From Neorhizobium galegae (GTDB taxonomy: Bacteria > Pseudomonadota > Alphaproteobacteria > Rhizobiales > Rhizobiaceae): a stretch of 64,000 nt of DNA. The notes under the pieces were generated by a model that ran no database searches, was not told the DNA's origin, and was given only the letters and a program-made list of their open reading frames with translations. Below are positions 1-8,687 of the stretch, one piece after another; within the stretch, counting starts at the first letter, position 1, and each line of letters begins with the position of its first letter. A program made the translations under genes and the position numbers. Location of the stretch: positions 806,001-870,000 of the forward strand of contig NZ_JAGIPG010000001.1 of assembly GCF_017877055.1 (NCBI RefSeq), in the 5' to 3' direction.

Positions 1-289
1 AGGCAGAGTATTGCGGGCCATAAAGCACCCCTTTCCGATCTATGTATCGGCTCCCTTTTTGATCTAGCTGTGCATGCTGAAGGCGAGCCAAGCGGCGCGG
101 ATCATTCTCGACCCCACACCGATCCAGGTGACAGATAAGTACGGCAGAACAGTGATTCAAGTCATCACGGATGCGTTATATCATTACAACTTGGTAATAT
201 ACAGCGCGTTCGTTTGACTCACTGGAAGGCGGGGCGATTATGATCGACGCGGGTCTGTGAGTGTGTCTTTGCCACCTATCTCTGCTGAC
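1..289. other. Region without a convincing gene
   Basis: About 290 bases at the window edge, visibly richer in A and T than the genes that follow. The only open frame I could follow on the plus strand runs from an ATG at 74 to a TGA at 215-217 (47 codons). It has a stop directly upstream, no clear ribosome binding site and no recognisable motif, so I do not call it a gene. It may be intergenic DNA or the remnant of something continuing to the left. Confidence 0.4.
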
Positions 290-598
290 TCAGAGGCATT
301 TGCGTTCCAGGCCATGCGCGTTGCTGCGGCGGTAGCGGCTGACATCGCCATAGGCCTGGCTACGGGAGACGCCGATATCCTTCAACTGATCGTCGGTCAG
401 CTCGAGCAGCGCCAGCCGGTTCCGGTGCTGGCGGAGTTTTCTGGCTATGGCGGCGACCAGGCGGTGCAAGGGCGAGGGTTCGACGGCTGTTTCAACGTCG
501 GTTGTGGGGGCCTGATGCTCCGCGATGGGCGGCAGTTCCAAGACAAGGTGATAGCGTTCCGATGCGCGGTCAAAGACCGCCCGGTTCTCGTTCTTCAT
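290..598 (-). CDS. DUF1127 domain small protein (102 aa)
   Basis: The C-terminal half, about residues 48-92, reads as a DUF1127 domain: an Arg-rich helix followed by the pattern LTDDQLKDIGVSR and a final Tyr/Arg-rich turn. The N-terminal half is an unrelated, mostly polar stretch, so this is the longer form of the family rather than the 45-50 residue form. DUF1127 proteins are abundant, small and basic in alphaproteobacteria and most lack an assigned function. The start at 598 is supported by AGGAGA six bases upstream. It lies downstream of, and on the same strand as, the Cys-rich small gene at 701-862. The domain call is firm, the role unknown. Confidence 0.85.
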   Translation of the reverse strand: MKNENRAVFDRASERYHLVLELPPIAEHQAPTTDVETAVEPSPLHRLVAAIARKLRQHRNRLALLELTDDQLKDIGVSRSQAYGDVSRYRRSNAHGLERKCL

Positions 599-700
599 GA
601 TCTTTCTCCTGGTGGGATGCCGGCCGATCCGCGGCCGGCGTTCAGGAGGCGGGCGGCTGCCGCCCGCCTCGTTGTCCGTTGTTTACTTGCTGGATGCCAT

Positions 701-862
701 TTACTTATTGGTTGCCTGGGCGCTGCGGGTCGCGACTTCCGCTTCCCGCAGCGCTTCGGCACATTCCTCGCAGCAGACTTCGACCGTCTTGCCGCCGATC
801 TTCACTGCAATCCGGGTCGAATCGAGTTCGCAGTCGCAGGCGGCGCAGGTATTCTCTTTCAT
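701..862 (-). CDS. Cys-rich small protein, probable metal binder (53 aa)
   Basis: A short gene of 53 codons read from ATG at 862 to TAA at 701. It has two cysteine clusters: CAACDC at residues 6-11 and CCEEC at residues 30-34. They are separated by a short stretch (IGGKTVEV) of the kind that forms the beta hairpin of YHS/TRASH-like treble-clef metal-binding proteins. GGGAG lies about eight bases upstream of the ATG. The protein is acidic and has no signal peptide, so it should be cytoplasmic. It sits between the DUF1127 gene and an AraC-type regulator that also carries a Cys/His cluster, all on one strand. Metal binding is inferred from cysteine spacing only. Confidence 0.7.
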   Translation of the reverse strand: MKENTCAACDCELDSTRIAVKIGGKTVEVCCEECAEALREAEVATRSAQATNK

Positions 863-954
863 GATGGCTTCTCCCGATGTGTACGTTGCAGGAGGAGAAG
901 AGCATTTTATGGGGATGTTTCGCTGTCAGAATCTTTAGCGACTTTGCCGGCGCG

Positions 955-1788
955 CTATCTCAAGCCCGCAAATCGCTGGAACTCCGCCGGCGTGCGGCCA
1001 TAGGCCTGACGGAAGGCGGAAGAGAAGTGGCTGTGGCTCGAAAAGCCAAGTTCCAGCCCGAGCTCGGTTAGGTCGTCATAGGTGCCGAGTAGGTCGAGCG
1101 CCCTGGCCAGCCGCAGGCGAAGCTGGTAGCGGTAGAGCGGTGTGCCCTCCACTTGCTGGAAGACCTGGGTCAGATAGACCGGCGAGACGCCGGCCTCCCG
1201 GGCGATCTCGGCGAGGGTCCAGCGGCGTGCAAGATCGGAGGAGAGGGCGAGCTTGGCGCGGTCCACCAATTTCTGCCGCCCCGCACTGGCGGTCGCGGCG
1301 CGGGCGGTCCTGACCCCGACGGAGCGGCGCACCAGCGTCATGGCCAGCGTCTCGGCCTCTAATATCTCGGCGGCGCCGCGCATCAAACTGTGGCGTAGCA
1401 ATGCCACCAGCGCCTGGGCGCGCTCGTCGATCCTCAGCCGCTGCTTGTCGAAGACGAAGCGCGATCCCTTGGGGTTGCGGTGCTCGGCCGGGACCAGTTC
1501 CTCCAGCATCGCTTCGGGCACGTCCATGCTGAGGCATGAATCGCCGCCTTCGACCGGATGGCTGATCTGATAGGCCTCGTCGCAGTTGAAGAACAGGACC
1601 TGGTTGGCTTCCGCCACCGTATCGTCGCGGCCGACATGGCGCATGAAGACGCCGCGATAGGGAAAGACGAGGCTGGTCGCATGCGAGCATTCCTCATCGC
1701 TCCTGTGCCGGCATTCGCCGCTGCACACGACGTCGCGGACCTTGATCAGGTCCGTATCGAGGAGTTCCGTGACGGCGAGCTGGCTCAT
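955..1788 (-). CDS. AraC family transcriptional regulator with Cys/His N-terminus
   Basis: A 277-residue protein. The last 100 residues form a double helix-turn-helix of AraC type (WTLAEIAREAGVSPVYLTQVF, then the second helix pair ending GRTPAEFQRF). The first 160 residues would be the cupin-like sensor arm. Unusually for the family, the arm begins with a C-x3-C-x-H ... C-x-H cluster (Cys22, Cys26, His28, Cys34, His36), which could bind a metal or act as a thiol switch. No strong ribosome binding site precedes the ATG at 1788, so the start is the longest plausible one. It is likely to control the two small genes downstream on the same strand. Family call firm; ligand unknown. Confidence 0.88.
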   Translation of the reverse strand: MSQLAVTELLDTDLIKVRDVVCSGECRHRSDEECSHATSLVFPYRGVFMRHVGRDDTVAEANQVLFFNCDEAYQISHPVEGGDSCLSMDVPEAMLEELVPAEHRNPKGSRFVFDKQRLRIDERAQALVALLRHSLMRGAAEILEAETLAMTLVRRSVGVRTARAATASAGRQKLVDRAKLALSSDLARRWTLAEIAREAGVSPVYLTQVFQQVEGTPLYRYQLRLRLARALDLLGTYDDLTELGLELGFSSHSHFSSAFRQAYGRTPAEFQRFAGLR

Positions 1789-1858
1789 GGAGGACCTTGG
1801 GATGCCTCTGAAGTATCGTGAGTTATATACTCTCCAACGTTACCTCAGGCCACCCGTT

Positions 1859-2881
1859 TCATGCCTTCAGCGCTTCGATCAACTCTGCCATATCCTCCGG
1901 CATCGGCGCCTCGAATTCCATCACCTCGCCGGTGCGGGGGTGTTCGAAGGCGAGCAGGAAGGCGTGCAGCGCCTGGCGCGGAAAGCGGTTGACGACGTCC
2001 TTGGCGAAATCCGGCAGCAGGTTCGCCTTGGTCTTGAAGCCGGCGGAATAATCCTGGTCGCCGATCAGCGGGTGGCCGATATGGGCCATGTGCACGCGGA
2101 TCTGGTGGGTACGCCCGGTTTCCAGCCGGCATTCGATCAGCGCGGCAAGCGCTGTCGCGTCCGGCTTCTCGTGGAACCGTTCGATCACCTGGTAATGGGT
2201 GATGGCCTCGCGGGCATCGCTGCTGTCTTCCTTCTGCACGGCGCGCTTGGTGCGGTCGCCGGCGCGGCCGAGCGGCGCATCGATCGTGCCCTTCAGCCCG
2301 CGCGGGCGACCCCAGACGACCGCCTGATAGGCGCGCTCCAGCGGCCCGGAACGACCGTGGTCGGCGAACTGGTCGGCGAGGTGGCGGTGGGCGATGTCGT
2401 TCTTGGCGGCGACCATGACGCCGCTCGTATCTTTGTCGAGCCGGTGGACGATACCGGGGCGCTTGACGCCGCCGATGCCGGAAAGGCTCGCGCCGCAATG
2501 GTAGATCAGCGCGTTGACCAGCGTGCCGGTCCAGTTGCCGGCGCCCGGATGGACGACGAGGCCGGCGGGTTTGGCGATGACGATCAGATCGTCGTCCTCG
2601 TAAAGGACTTCGAGCGGGATATCCTCGCCCTTGGGCTCCGGATCCTCGGGTTCCGGAAGCTCGATCTCGACTTTATCGCCGGCATTGATCTTCTTCTTCG
2701 GCTCGGTGACCGGCTTGCCGTTGAGGCTGACGGCGCCCTGTTCGATCAGCACCTTGATGCGGTTTCGCGAAAACTCGCCTTCGAGCACCGAGGTCAGCCA
2801 GGCGTCCAGCCGCCCTTCGGCCTCGTCGGAGGCAGTGAGGACTTTCCTTGGACGCTCGGCTTCTTTAAAGGGATCGTTCAT
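1859..2881 (-). CDS. rluD: RluA/RluD family 23S rRNA pseudouridine synthase
   Basis: A 340-residue enzyme with an N-terminal S4 RNA-binding domain (about residues 14-80) and a catalytic pseudouridine synthase domain. The signature HRLDKDTSG is present, with the catalytic Asp at residue 149. The C-terminal half contains the conserved GRTHQIRVHM and GHPLIGD segments. Members of this architecture convert uridines of 23S rRNA helix 69 to pseudouridine (RluD) or modify related sites. The gene is divergent from the small membrane protein gene at 2927, with only 45 bases between starts. Family assignment is secure; which uridines are modified is inferred from the RluD-like domain order. Confidence 0.9.
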   Translation of the reverse strand: MNDPFKEAERPRKVLTASDEAEGRLDAWLTSVLEGEFSRNRIKVLIEQGAVSLNGKPVTEPKKKINAGDKVEIELPEPEDPEPKGEDIPLEVLYEDDDLIVIAKPAGLVVHPGAGNWTGTLVNALIYHCGASLSGIGGVKRPGIVHRLDKDTSGVMVAAKNDIAHRHLADQFADHGRSGPLERAYQAVVWGRPRGLKGTIDAPLGRAGDRTKRAVQKEDSSDAREAITHYQVIERFHEKPDATALAALIECRLETGRTHQIRVHMAHIGHPLIGDQDYSAGFKTKANLLPDFAKDVVNRFPRQALHAFLLAFEHPRTGEVMEFEAPMPEDMAELIEALKA

Positions 2882-2926
2882 TCAATCATTCCGATAACAT
2901 TCGACAAGAACAAGGACGTCCCCCTC

Positions 2927-3313
2927 ATGCCCCAACCCGAAATCGAGGAACAGGAAGAGCCGCTTGATCCGGCAATGGAGAGAATCCGCCGGAAAATGGT
3001 GCTTCTGATACTCGTTTCGGGCGGGATCTTGTTCGTCTGCTTTATGGCGGTCCTTGGCGCCATTGTCTACAAGGTCGCTCAACGGCCCGCCAAGCCCGAG
3101 ACGATCGCCTCGACCGGCGGGTTCTCGGTGCCGGCCGGCCAGCCGCTCGCGGCAACCGCCGAACTGCCCGCCGGCTTCGTCGTGCAGGGCGTATCGCTCT
3201 CCGGCAGCCAGATCCTGTTCTACGGCCTGCTGACCGGCGACCAGAAGGTCTTGATCTACGATATCGCTGCCGGCCGCATCGTCGCCGATGTGACGGTGGC
3301 GATACCGCAATAA
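2927..3313 (+). CDS. Small single-pass membrane protein (128 aa)
   Basis: I start this gene at the ATG at 2927; the open frame extends far upstream but overlaps the rluD gene antisense, so the extension is not real. The protein has an acidic N-terminus with a run of Glu residues, one strong transmembrane helix (about residues 26-48) and an exported or cytoplasmic domain of about 75 residues. That domain ends in a short beta-rich segment (VLIYDIAAGRIVADV). The stop codon overlaps the ATG of the methyltransferase gene by one base (TAATG), so the two are probably translated together. I do not recognise the family well enough to name a function. Confidence 0.75.
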   Translation: MPQPEIEEQEEPLDPAMERIRRKMVLLILVSGGILFVCFMAVLGAIVYKVAQRPAKPETIASTGGFSVPAGQPLAATAELPAGFVVQGVSLSGSQILFYGLLTGDQKVLIYDIAAGRIVADVTVAIPQ

Positions 3314-4149
3314 TGGCGCCGATCCGCATCGATGACGCGGACGATCCGCGGATCGCCGAGTTCCGGTCGATCCGCGAGCGGGACCTCACCGGGCGGGAAG
3401 GCAGGTTCATAGCGGAAGGAACAGTGGTGCTCAGGATGCTCGCCAGCGCGCATGGTTCGGGCGGCGATTTTCTGACCGAGAAGATCCTGCTGCTTGAAAA
3501 CCGGGTTGCGGGGCTTTCCGAGATCCTTGCAGGTTTTCCGGCAGATATTCCGGTCTACGTGGCTTCGGCCGCGGTGCTGGATCAGATCGCCGGCTTCCAC
3601 CTGCATCGGGGCGTGCTGGCGCTTGGACGCCGCCGACAGGAGAGAACAGCCGACGACCTGGTTGCCATGTTGCCCGAGAAGGCGCTGGTGGTCGCGGCTT
3701 TCGGGATTTCCAATCACGACAATATCGGTTCCATATTCCGCAACGCCGCAGCCTTTGGCGCCGATGCGGTGCTGCTCGATCAGGGCTGCTGCGATCCGCT
3801 CTACCGCAAGTCGCTGCGGGTCTCCGTTGGAGCGGTTTTGTCGGTGCCTTATGCGCGGCATAGCACGATGACGGATATCCTAGCCGTGCTGATGGAGAGG
3901 GATTTTGCCGTCTGGGGGCTTTCGCCCGTGGGTTCCGTGGAAATCCGCGATGTGCCGCCCTCCGACCGTATGGTGCTGATCACCGGGACGGAAGGCGAGG
4001 GACTGCCCGCACAGGTCCTCAGCCGCATCCGATCGGCGCGGATCGCTCAGGCACCGGGCCTCGACAGCCTCAATGCGGCGACGGCGACCGGCATCGCACT
4101 CTATGAGATCGCCATGGCGCAGGGTCGCCTATCTCAGGGCAGGTTATAG
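3313..4149 (+). CDS. TrmH/SpoU family RNA 2'-O-methyltransferase
   Basis: A 278-residue protein carrying the three SPOUT motifs in order: motif 1 NHDNIGSIFRNA (residues 134-145) with the conserved Asn and Arg, motif 2 LITGTEGEGL (222-231), and motif 3 SLNAATATGIALYE (252-265). These form the trefoil-knot site that binds S-adenosylmethionine and transfers a methyl group to a ribose 2'-hydroxyl of tRNA or rRNA. The N-terminal 110 residues look like the L30e-like substrate-binding domain of longer SpoU proteins. Target RNA is not deducible. The start overlaps the stop of the upstream membrane-protein gene. Confidence 0.9.
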   Translation: MAPIRIDDADDPRIAEFRSIRERDLTGREGRFIAEGTVVLRMLASAHGSGGDFLTEKILLLENRVAGLSEILAGFPADIPVYVASAAVLDQIAGFHLHRGVLALGRRRQERTADDLVAMLPEKALVVAAFGISNHDNIGSIFRNAAAFGADAVLLDQGCCDPLYRKSLRVSVGAVLSVPYARHSTMTDILAVLMERDFAVWGLSPVGSVEIRDVPPSDRMVLITGTEGEGLPAQVLSRIRSARIAQAPGLDSLNAATATGIALYEIAMAQGRLSQGRL

Positions 4150-4154
4150 AGGTC

Positions 4155-5360
4155 TCAGGTGTTCGCGTCCTGACGGGCTGCGAGCGTCTTCTTCGACTTC
4201 GCGGCGAGGCTTTCCCGGTTGCTGTTTCCGGACTTGCCGGACAGGATCTTGTGAATCGGCGAGGCCGAACCTTCGGACGCCGCCGTCATGGCCACCATGC
4301 TGGCGGCTATCGAGGCGAGTTCCTGGCGAATCGCGTCGTCACTGCCGCTGCCCTTTTGCAGGCGTTCGGAGAGCGCCGTTGCCCTGTTGCGGGCATCTTC
4401 AGCCATCCTTGCCACGATGGGATCGACATCCGGCTGTCCGGAAATCCGGGCTTGTCTCGGAGGCGGGGCATGCGGGATTTCGCGCAGGTTGATGTCCTCC
4501 GGAGTGATCTTCTTCTTCGGCGTTGCCTTTATCATCGGGCGGAGAGCCGCCGAATCGCGAAGGGCGCGACTGGAATCCCGCGCTTCGGCGCTGGCGCCTT
4601 TCAGCTTGTCCCGCAGGCGGGCGATCTCGGCAAGCCTGCGTTCCAGCGCCGCCTCCCTGTCCGCACGGTCGGCGATTTCCTTGGCAAGCTTGTCCTCGAG
4701 CCGCTGGACGCGATGCTCTTCCTGGGTAAGCCGTGCCTCGGCGTCCTTGGCGCGGGCAGTCTGCTGCCGGACGTCGTTGCGCAGCGTATCGCGTTCGTCG
4801 CGCAAGGCGGTGACCCGGGATTTCAGGTTTTCGACCTCGGTGTCGCGGGTGGAAAGATCGATCCGGAAATTGTCGGCCTCGGCGATCATCAGAAGCTGGC
4901 GCTGCTGCAGCTTCTCGATCTCCAGATCCTTGGCAGCGACCGTTTCCTCGGCGGTTTCGAGCGCCGCCTTCAACTGCTGGATATAGCTGTCTTCCTGACG
5001 AAGGCGCGAACGGGCGTCGGCAGCCTCGACATCCATGGTGTCGATCTGGGCGCGCAGGTCGGTGATCTCCGACAGCAACTGCGTGGCCTCCTCGGCCAGC
5101 CTGTCGCTCTTGATCTGTAGCGCGACCGCCCGGTCCCTTTCCTGGACGAGTTCCTGCTTGGTGCGGGCATTCTCGGCCGCATAGACGGCGCGGGCCATGT
5201 CCCGCTGGGCGCGGACTTCCTGCGGGCTGATCGGCAGCGTCGCCTTGATGCGGTTTTCGGTGTAGCGGACGATGCGATTGTGGACCGCCGGTGCAACCAG
5301 CATCACCGCAAGTGCAGCGCTCAGGAAACCCAAGCCGAACAGAAGAGCAAATTGGATCAC
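4155..5360 (-). CDS. Membrane-anchored coiled-coil protein (401 aa)
   Basis: Residues 2-26 form one hydrophobic helix (FALLFGLGFLSAALAVMLVA). The next 230 residues or so are almost uninterrupted heptad-like sequence rich in Glu, Arg, Leu and Ala, a long coiled coil. The C-terminal 130 residues are polar, low-complexity and probably unstructured. No enzymatic motif is visible. The topology suggests an inner-membrane protein with a long cytoplasmic rod, a shape seen in cell-envelope or division scaffolds. The gene converges on the methyltransferase gene with only five bases between stops, and lies next to the CtrA/EipA block. I do not recognise a named family. Confidence 0.75.
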   Translation of the reverse strand: MIQFALLFGLGFLSAALAVMLVAPAVHNRIVRYTENRIKATLPISPQEVRAQRDMARAVYAAENARTKQELVQERDRAVALQIKSDRLAEEATQLLSEITDLRAQIDTMDVEAADARSRLRQEDSYIQQLKAALETAEETVAAKDLEIEKLQQRQLLMIAEADNFRIDLSTRDTEVENLKSRVTALRDERDTLRNDVRQQTARAKDAEARLTQEEHRVQRLEDKLAKEIADRADREAALERRLAEIARLRDKLKGASAEARDSSRALRDSAALRPMIKATPKKKITPEDINLREIPHAPPPRQARISGQPDVDPIVARMAEDARNRATALSERLQKGSGSDDAIRQELASIAASMVAMTAASEGSASPIHKILSGKSGNSNRESLAAKSKKTLAARQDANT

Positions 5361-5518
5361 GATGAGGCCGTTTCGCGGTCTGGATGGGAATGCGCAGGCT
5401 GTTTAAGCATGGTCACATTCAACCGGCAAGCGCCCTTCGGGCAGAAGGCCGGATTACCGGCCGCTCTGGTGCAAAACATGAATTCCCCTCCGTTGTCCTC
5501 GGAGGACAATGGCGAATT

Positions 5519-6121
5519 TCAGAAAGGGTTCCAGGTCGGCGACTGGGTGAGCTTCAGATAACCGACATTGATGCCGAGGCGAGCACCGAGGCCGGTGCGA
5601 ATCGGCACGAGAATCATATTGTTGTTGCGCAGCACCGTCATGCCGACGCCGGCGACCACGAAGGCGGAGCCCGACACACCGCCGAAGCGGGCATAAAGGC
5701 TGTTCACCGAGGGCAGGTCGTAGACCAGCATCATCGCGCGGGTGCCTTGGCCGCCGTAGTCGATGCCGAGCGAGGGACCCTGCCAGAAGACCGGGTGCTG
5801 GCCGGCGTTCTTCGTATAGAGCTCGCCCTCGCCATAGGTCAGGCCGGCGATGAACGCGCCCGAGCCTTCCTGGCCAAGGATATAGCCGTTCGGCAGGCCG
5901 TATTGCGAAAAGGCGTTCTCCACGACCTTGGCAAGGCCCCCGCTGGTGGAGCCGAAGAAGCCGTGGCCGGCATCGACGATTTCCTGGGCGGAATATTGGT
6001 TGGAGCCCTGCTGGGCGGATGCCGGGCCTGCGAAGACCGCCACGGCTGCGATCACGGCAAACACCGTCGCTGCGAAACGAGCGAGAGCGGAAGGGGTGTG
6101 GATGCGCATTGTCAGATCCAT
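5519..6121 (-). CDS. eipA: EipA-like periplasmic protein, DUF1134 family
   Basis: I place the start at 6121 (an ATG at 6109 is also possible), giving about 200 residues. It begins with a signal peptide: positively charged start, a hydrophobic stretch FAATVFAVIAAVAVFA and an ASA-QQ cleavage site. The mature part matches what I know of DUF1134: Gly-rich, with GHGFFGSTSGGLAKVVE near the start and a barrel-like C-terminus. In Brucella this family member is EipA, a periplasmic protein needed for envelope integrity, and it is encoded beside chpT and ctrA as here. A CtrA-like box lies 68-82 bases upstream of the start. Symbol assigned from domain plus gene order. Confidence 0.82.
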   Translation of the reverse strand: MDLTMRIHTPSALARFAATVFAVIAAVAVFAGPASAQQGSNQYSAQEIVDAGHGFFGSTSGGLAKVVENAFSQYGLPNGYILGQEGSGAFIAGLTYGEGELYTKNAGQHPVFWQGPSLGIDYGGQGTRAMMLVYDLPSVNSLYARFGGVSGSAFVVAGVGMTVLRNNNMILVPIRTGLGARLGINVGYLKLTQSPTWNPF

Positions 6122-6188
6122 GATTGTATCATCCAGGGGCACGCCTTTTGCATCATGCTTAAGGCCCGGCCATTTTGAAGCCATGATC

Positions 6189-6203
6189 TTAACAATCGGT
6201 TTA
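6189..6203. promoter_or_regulatory. Candidate CtrA-binding site between eipA and chpT
   Basis: TTAACAATCGGTTTA matches the CtrA consensus TTAA-N7-TTAA with one mismatch and correct spacing, and is followed by CC. It lies in the divergent region, upstream of eipA on the minus strand and of chpT on the plus strand. CtrA control of eipA is known from Brucella, which makes the site plausible here. It was found by eye, not by a scored matrix. Confidence 0.55.
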
Positions 6204-6305
6204 CCAAATATGGTGTCATTATGGCCAGGAACATTGCTACACCCTCGCGCAACCTTCAGATGGCAAGGCGAATATGGGGGGAGCATTCCCAAACAGGAGA
6301 CCTAC

Positions 6306-6953
6306 ATGCCGAAGAATCCGAATCTTACCCTCGCCGGGCCAGATCTCGCGGCACTTCTGTGCAGCCGCGTCTGCCATGACGTGATCTCCCCGGTCGGCGC
6401 GATCAACAACGGCCTCGAGCTTCTCGACGAAGGTGCCGCCGACAGCGACGCGCTCGACCTCATCCGCACCTCGGCGCTCAATGCCTCGGTGCGCCTCAAG
6501 TTCGCGCGGCTCGCCTTCGGTGCTTCCGGCTCGGTCGGCGCCTCGATCGATACGGGCGAGGCCGAGAAGGCCGCCAAGGATTTCGCCATCGCCGAAAAGA
6601 AGACCGAGGTCACCTGGAACGGCCCGCGGGCGATCATCGCCAAGAACCGGGTCAAGCTGCTCCTCAACCTCTTCCTGGTCGCCTATGCCGGCATTCCCCG
6701 CGGCGGTTCGGTGGACGTAACGCTGGAAAACCCGGAATACGACGCGAAATTCATCCTCACCATCAAGGGACGGATGATGCGCGTGCCGGCCAAGTTCGTC
6801 GAGATCGCCAGCGGTACCCTCGAAGAACCGATCGATGCTCATTCGATCCAGCCCTATTACACGGTGCTGCTCGCGGAAGAGTCCGGCATGGAACTGAGCC
6901 ACGTGGTTTCTGAAGACAAGATCGTTTTCATCGCCGAAACCGTGGCTGCTTGA
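6306..6953 (+). CDS. chpT: Histidine phosphotransferase ChpT
   Basis: A protein of 215 residues started at the ATG at 6306, which has AGGAGA just upstream; the longer open frame overlaps eipA antisense. The signature helix SRVCHDVISPVGAINNGLE carries the phosphoacceptor His at residue 24. The rest has the degenerate ATPase-like fold of this family. ChpT takes phosphate from the hybrid kinase CckA and passes it to CtrA and CpdR, forming a dimeric cytoplasmic relay. Neighbours eipA on one side and ctrA on the other are the arrangement I know from other Hyphomicrobiales. No cckA or cpdR is in this window. Confidence 0.92.
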   Translation: MPKNPNLTLAGPDLAALLCSRVCHDVISPVGAINNGLELLDEGAADSDALDLIRTSALNASVRLKFARLAFGASGSVGASIDTGEAEKAAKDFAIAEKKTEVTWNGPRAIIAKNRVKLLLNLFLVAYAGIPRGGSVDVTLENPEYDAKFILTIKGRMMRVPAKFVEIASGTLEEPIDAHSIQPYYTVLLAEESGMELSHVVSEDKIVFIAETVAA

Positions 6954-7057
6954 AACGATCTGTGGTTGTTTGGCGCCGGAGGGTAACCATTCATTAGCGC
7001 CATCCCCCTAAAGATAGATGCTCGGGACCAGAGCGGGTTCAGCGTCAGGGGGATACG

Positions 7058-7420
7058 ATGCAGCGTTTAATGATTGCCGACGGATCGGACATCGTACGCA
7101 CGGTCGGAAAGCGAATCCTGTCGGAACTGGGCTTCCTCGTGATCGAGGCCAGCACCGCGCGCGAGGCGGCCACGCGCTGCAATGCCGAGCTTCCCAACTT
7201 CCTGATCGTCGATGCCGCGCTGGAAGGCGCGCTTGAACTCATCGGCACCATCCGGGCGATGCCGAACGGCAAGAGTGTCCGCATCTTCTATTGCGTCATC
7301 GAGGCGGACCTGAAGAAGATGATGGCCGGCAAGCGCGCCGGTGCGGACGATTTTCTGCTGAAGCCCTTTGATCGCAAGATCCTGACGTCGGTCTTCTCGG
7401 CCCTGGCGCAGGCCGCCTGA
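7058..7420 (+). CDS. Single-domain receiver protein, partly degenerate (120 aa)
   Basis: The whole protein is one receiver domain with no output domain. The phosphoacceptor Asp is at residue 52 (FLIVDAAL) and the conserved Lys at residue 102 (LLKPF). The acidic pocket is reduced: the usual Asp-Asp pair is Asp8 followed by Gly, and the position of the conserved Thr/Ser (around residues 79-81, FYCVIE) holds no hydroxyl residue. It may therefore be phosphorylated poorly or act as a phosphate sink or adaptor. It lies between chpT and ctrA, consistent with a role in the CtrA relay, but it is not CpdR by sequence. That role is inferred from position only. Confidence 0.85.
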   Translation: MQRLMIADGSDIVRTVGKRILSELGFLVIEASTAREAATRCNAELPNFLIVDAALEGALELIGTIRAMPNGKSVRIFYCVIEADLKKMMAGKRAGADDFLLKPFDRKILTSVFSALAQAA

Positions 7421-7508
7421 TTCTCAAAGCCGATACATCCACTCGACTGGCTGCAGCCTGCATGATTGCCGGCTCGCGTTTCGTTTCGGATCCGCAGGCA
7501 GATCAAAA

Positions 7509-7543
7509 CAAAACGTCCGCCTGGCAGCCAGGCGGACGTTTTG
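7509..7543. terminator. Bidirectional terminator between the receiver gene and ctrA
   Basis: A near-perfect hairpin with stem arms 7509-7524 and 7528-7543 (core ACGTCCGCCTGG / CCAGGCGGACGT) and a three-base loop. A-rich sequence lies on the left and T-rich on the right, so it can stop transcription from both converging genes. Confidence 0.88.
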
Positions 7544-7565
7544 GATAAGGGGATTTTCAAGCAGC

Positions 7566-8264
<699 letters not shown>

Positions 8265-8687
8265 ATTTTTCCCCTTTACCGCCGCGTAAGGTCTCGTTGC
8301 CCCCTTACTCGATACGGATCCAGACTGAGCCTGATTTGGAAGCTGCCACTAAATGGTTAACAAATTATGATTCAACCTGGCAAGGTTCATGATTTCGTTA
8401 AGCAAGATTAGTAGCAACCTGTTTTCCCTTCAAGTTTGGCCATCACCAGGATTGAATCCGCGGATGAGGAAATTCCGCTAAGTGATTCATTCGACTCATA
8501 CATTGTCGCGGCCAATTTAGGCCCTGGCATTTACCGACCCTTAAACGATCCGGTTTATCATTAATGATGCCCGTAAACGAAAGGTTAACGCGACGCTTGA
8601 TTTATTAACGTCGCGAGAATTTTTTGATCCGGAGTGTACCAATCCGGATACACGGGCCTGGGTCTCGCTATCCACGGAGTATTGCGT
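8265..8687. promoter_or_regulatory. ctrA / fliJ-like divergent control region
   Basis: Over 400 bases without a gene. Four GANTC sites (CcrM methylation motif) occur at 8369, 8454, 8484 and 8493, three of them within 44 bases. TTAA half-sites occur at 8357, 8398, 8541, 8561, 8585 and 8605; none forms a perfect TTAA-N7-TTAA, the nearest being TTAAGCAAGATTAG at 8398. This is the expected place for methylation-sensitive and autoregulated ctrA promoters, and for the promoter of the plus-strand gene at 8688. Confidence 0.6.

Noticed and set aside
1742..2926. Long N-terminal extension of the small membrane protein at 2927
   Set aside because: The extension runs antisense to rluD and shows no membrane-protein or domain sequence.
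5928..6305. N-terminal extension of chpT
   Set aside because: It overlaps eipA antisense; the ATG at 6306 has a good ribosome site and gives the normal ChpT length.
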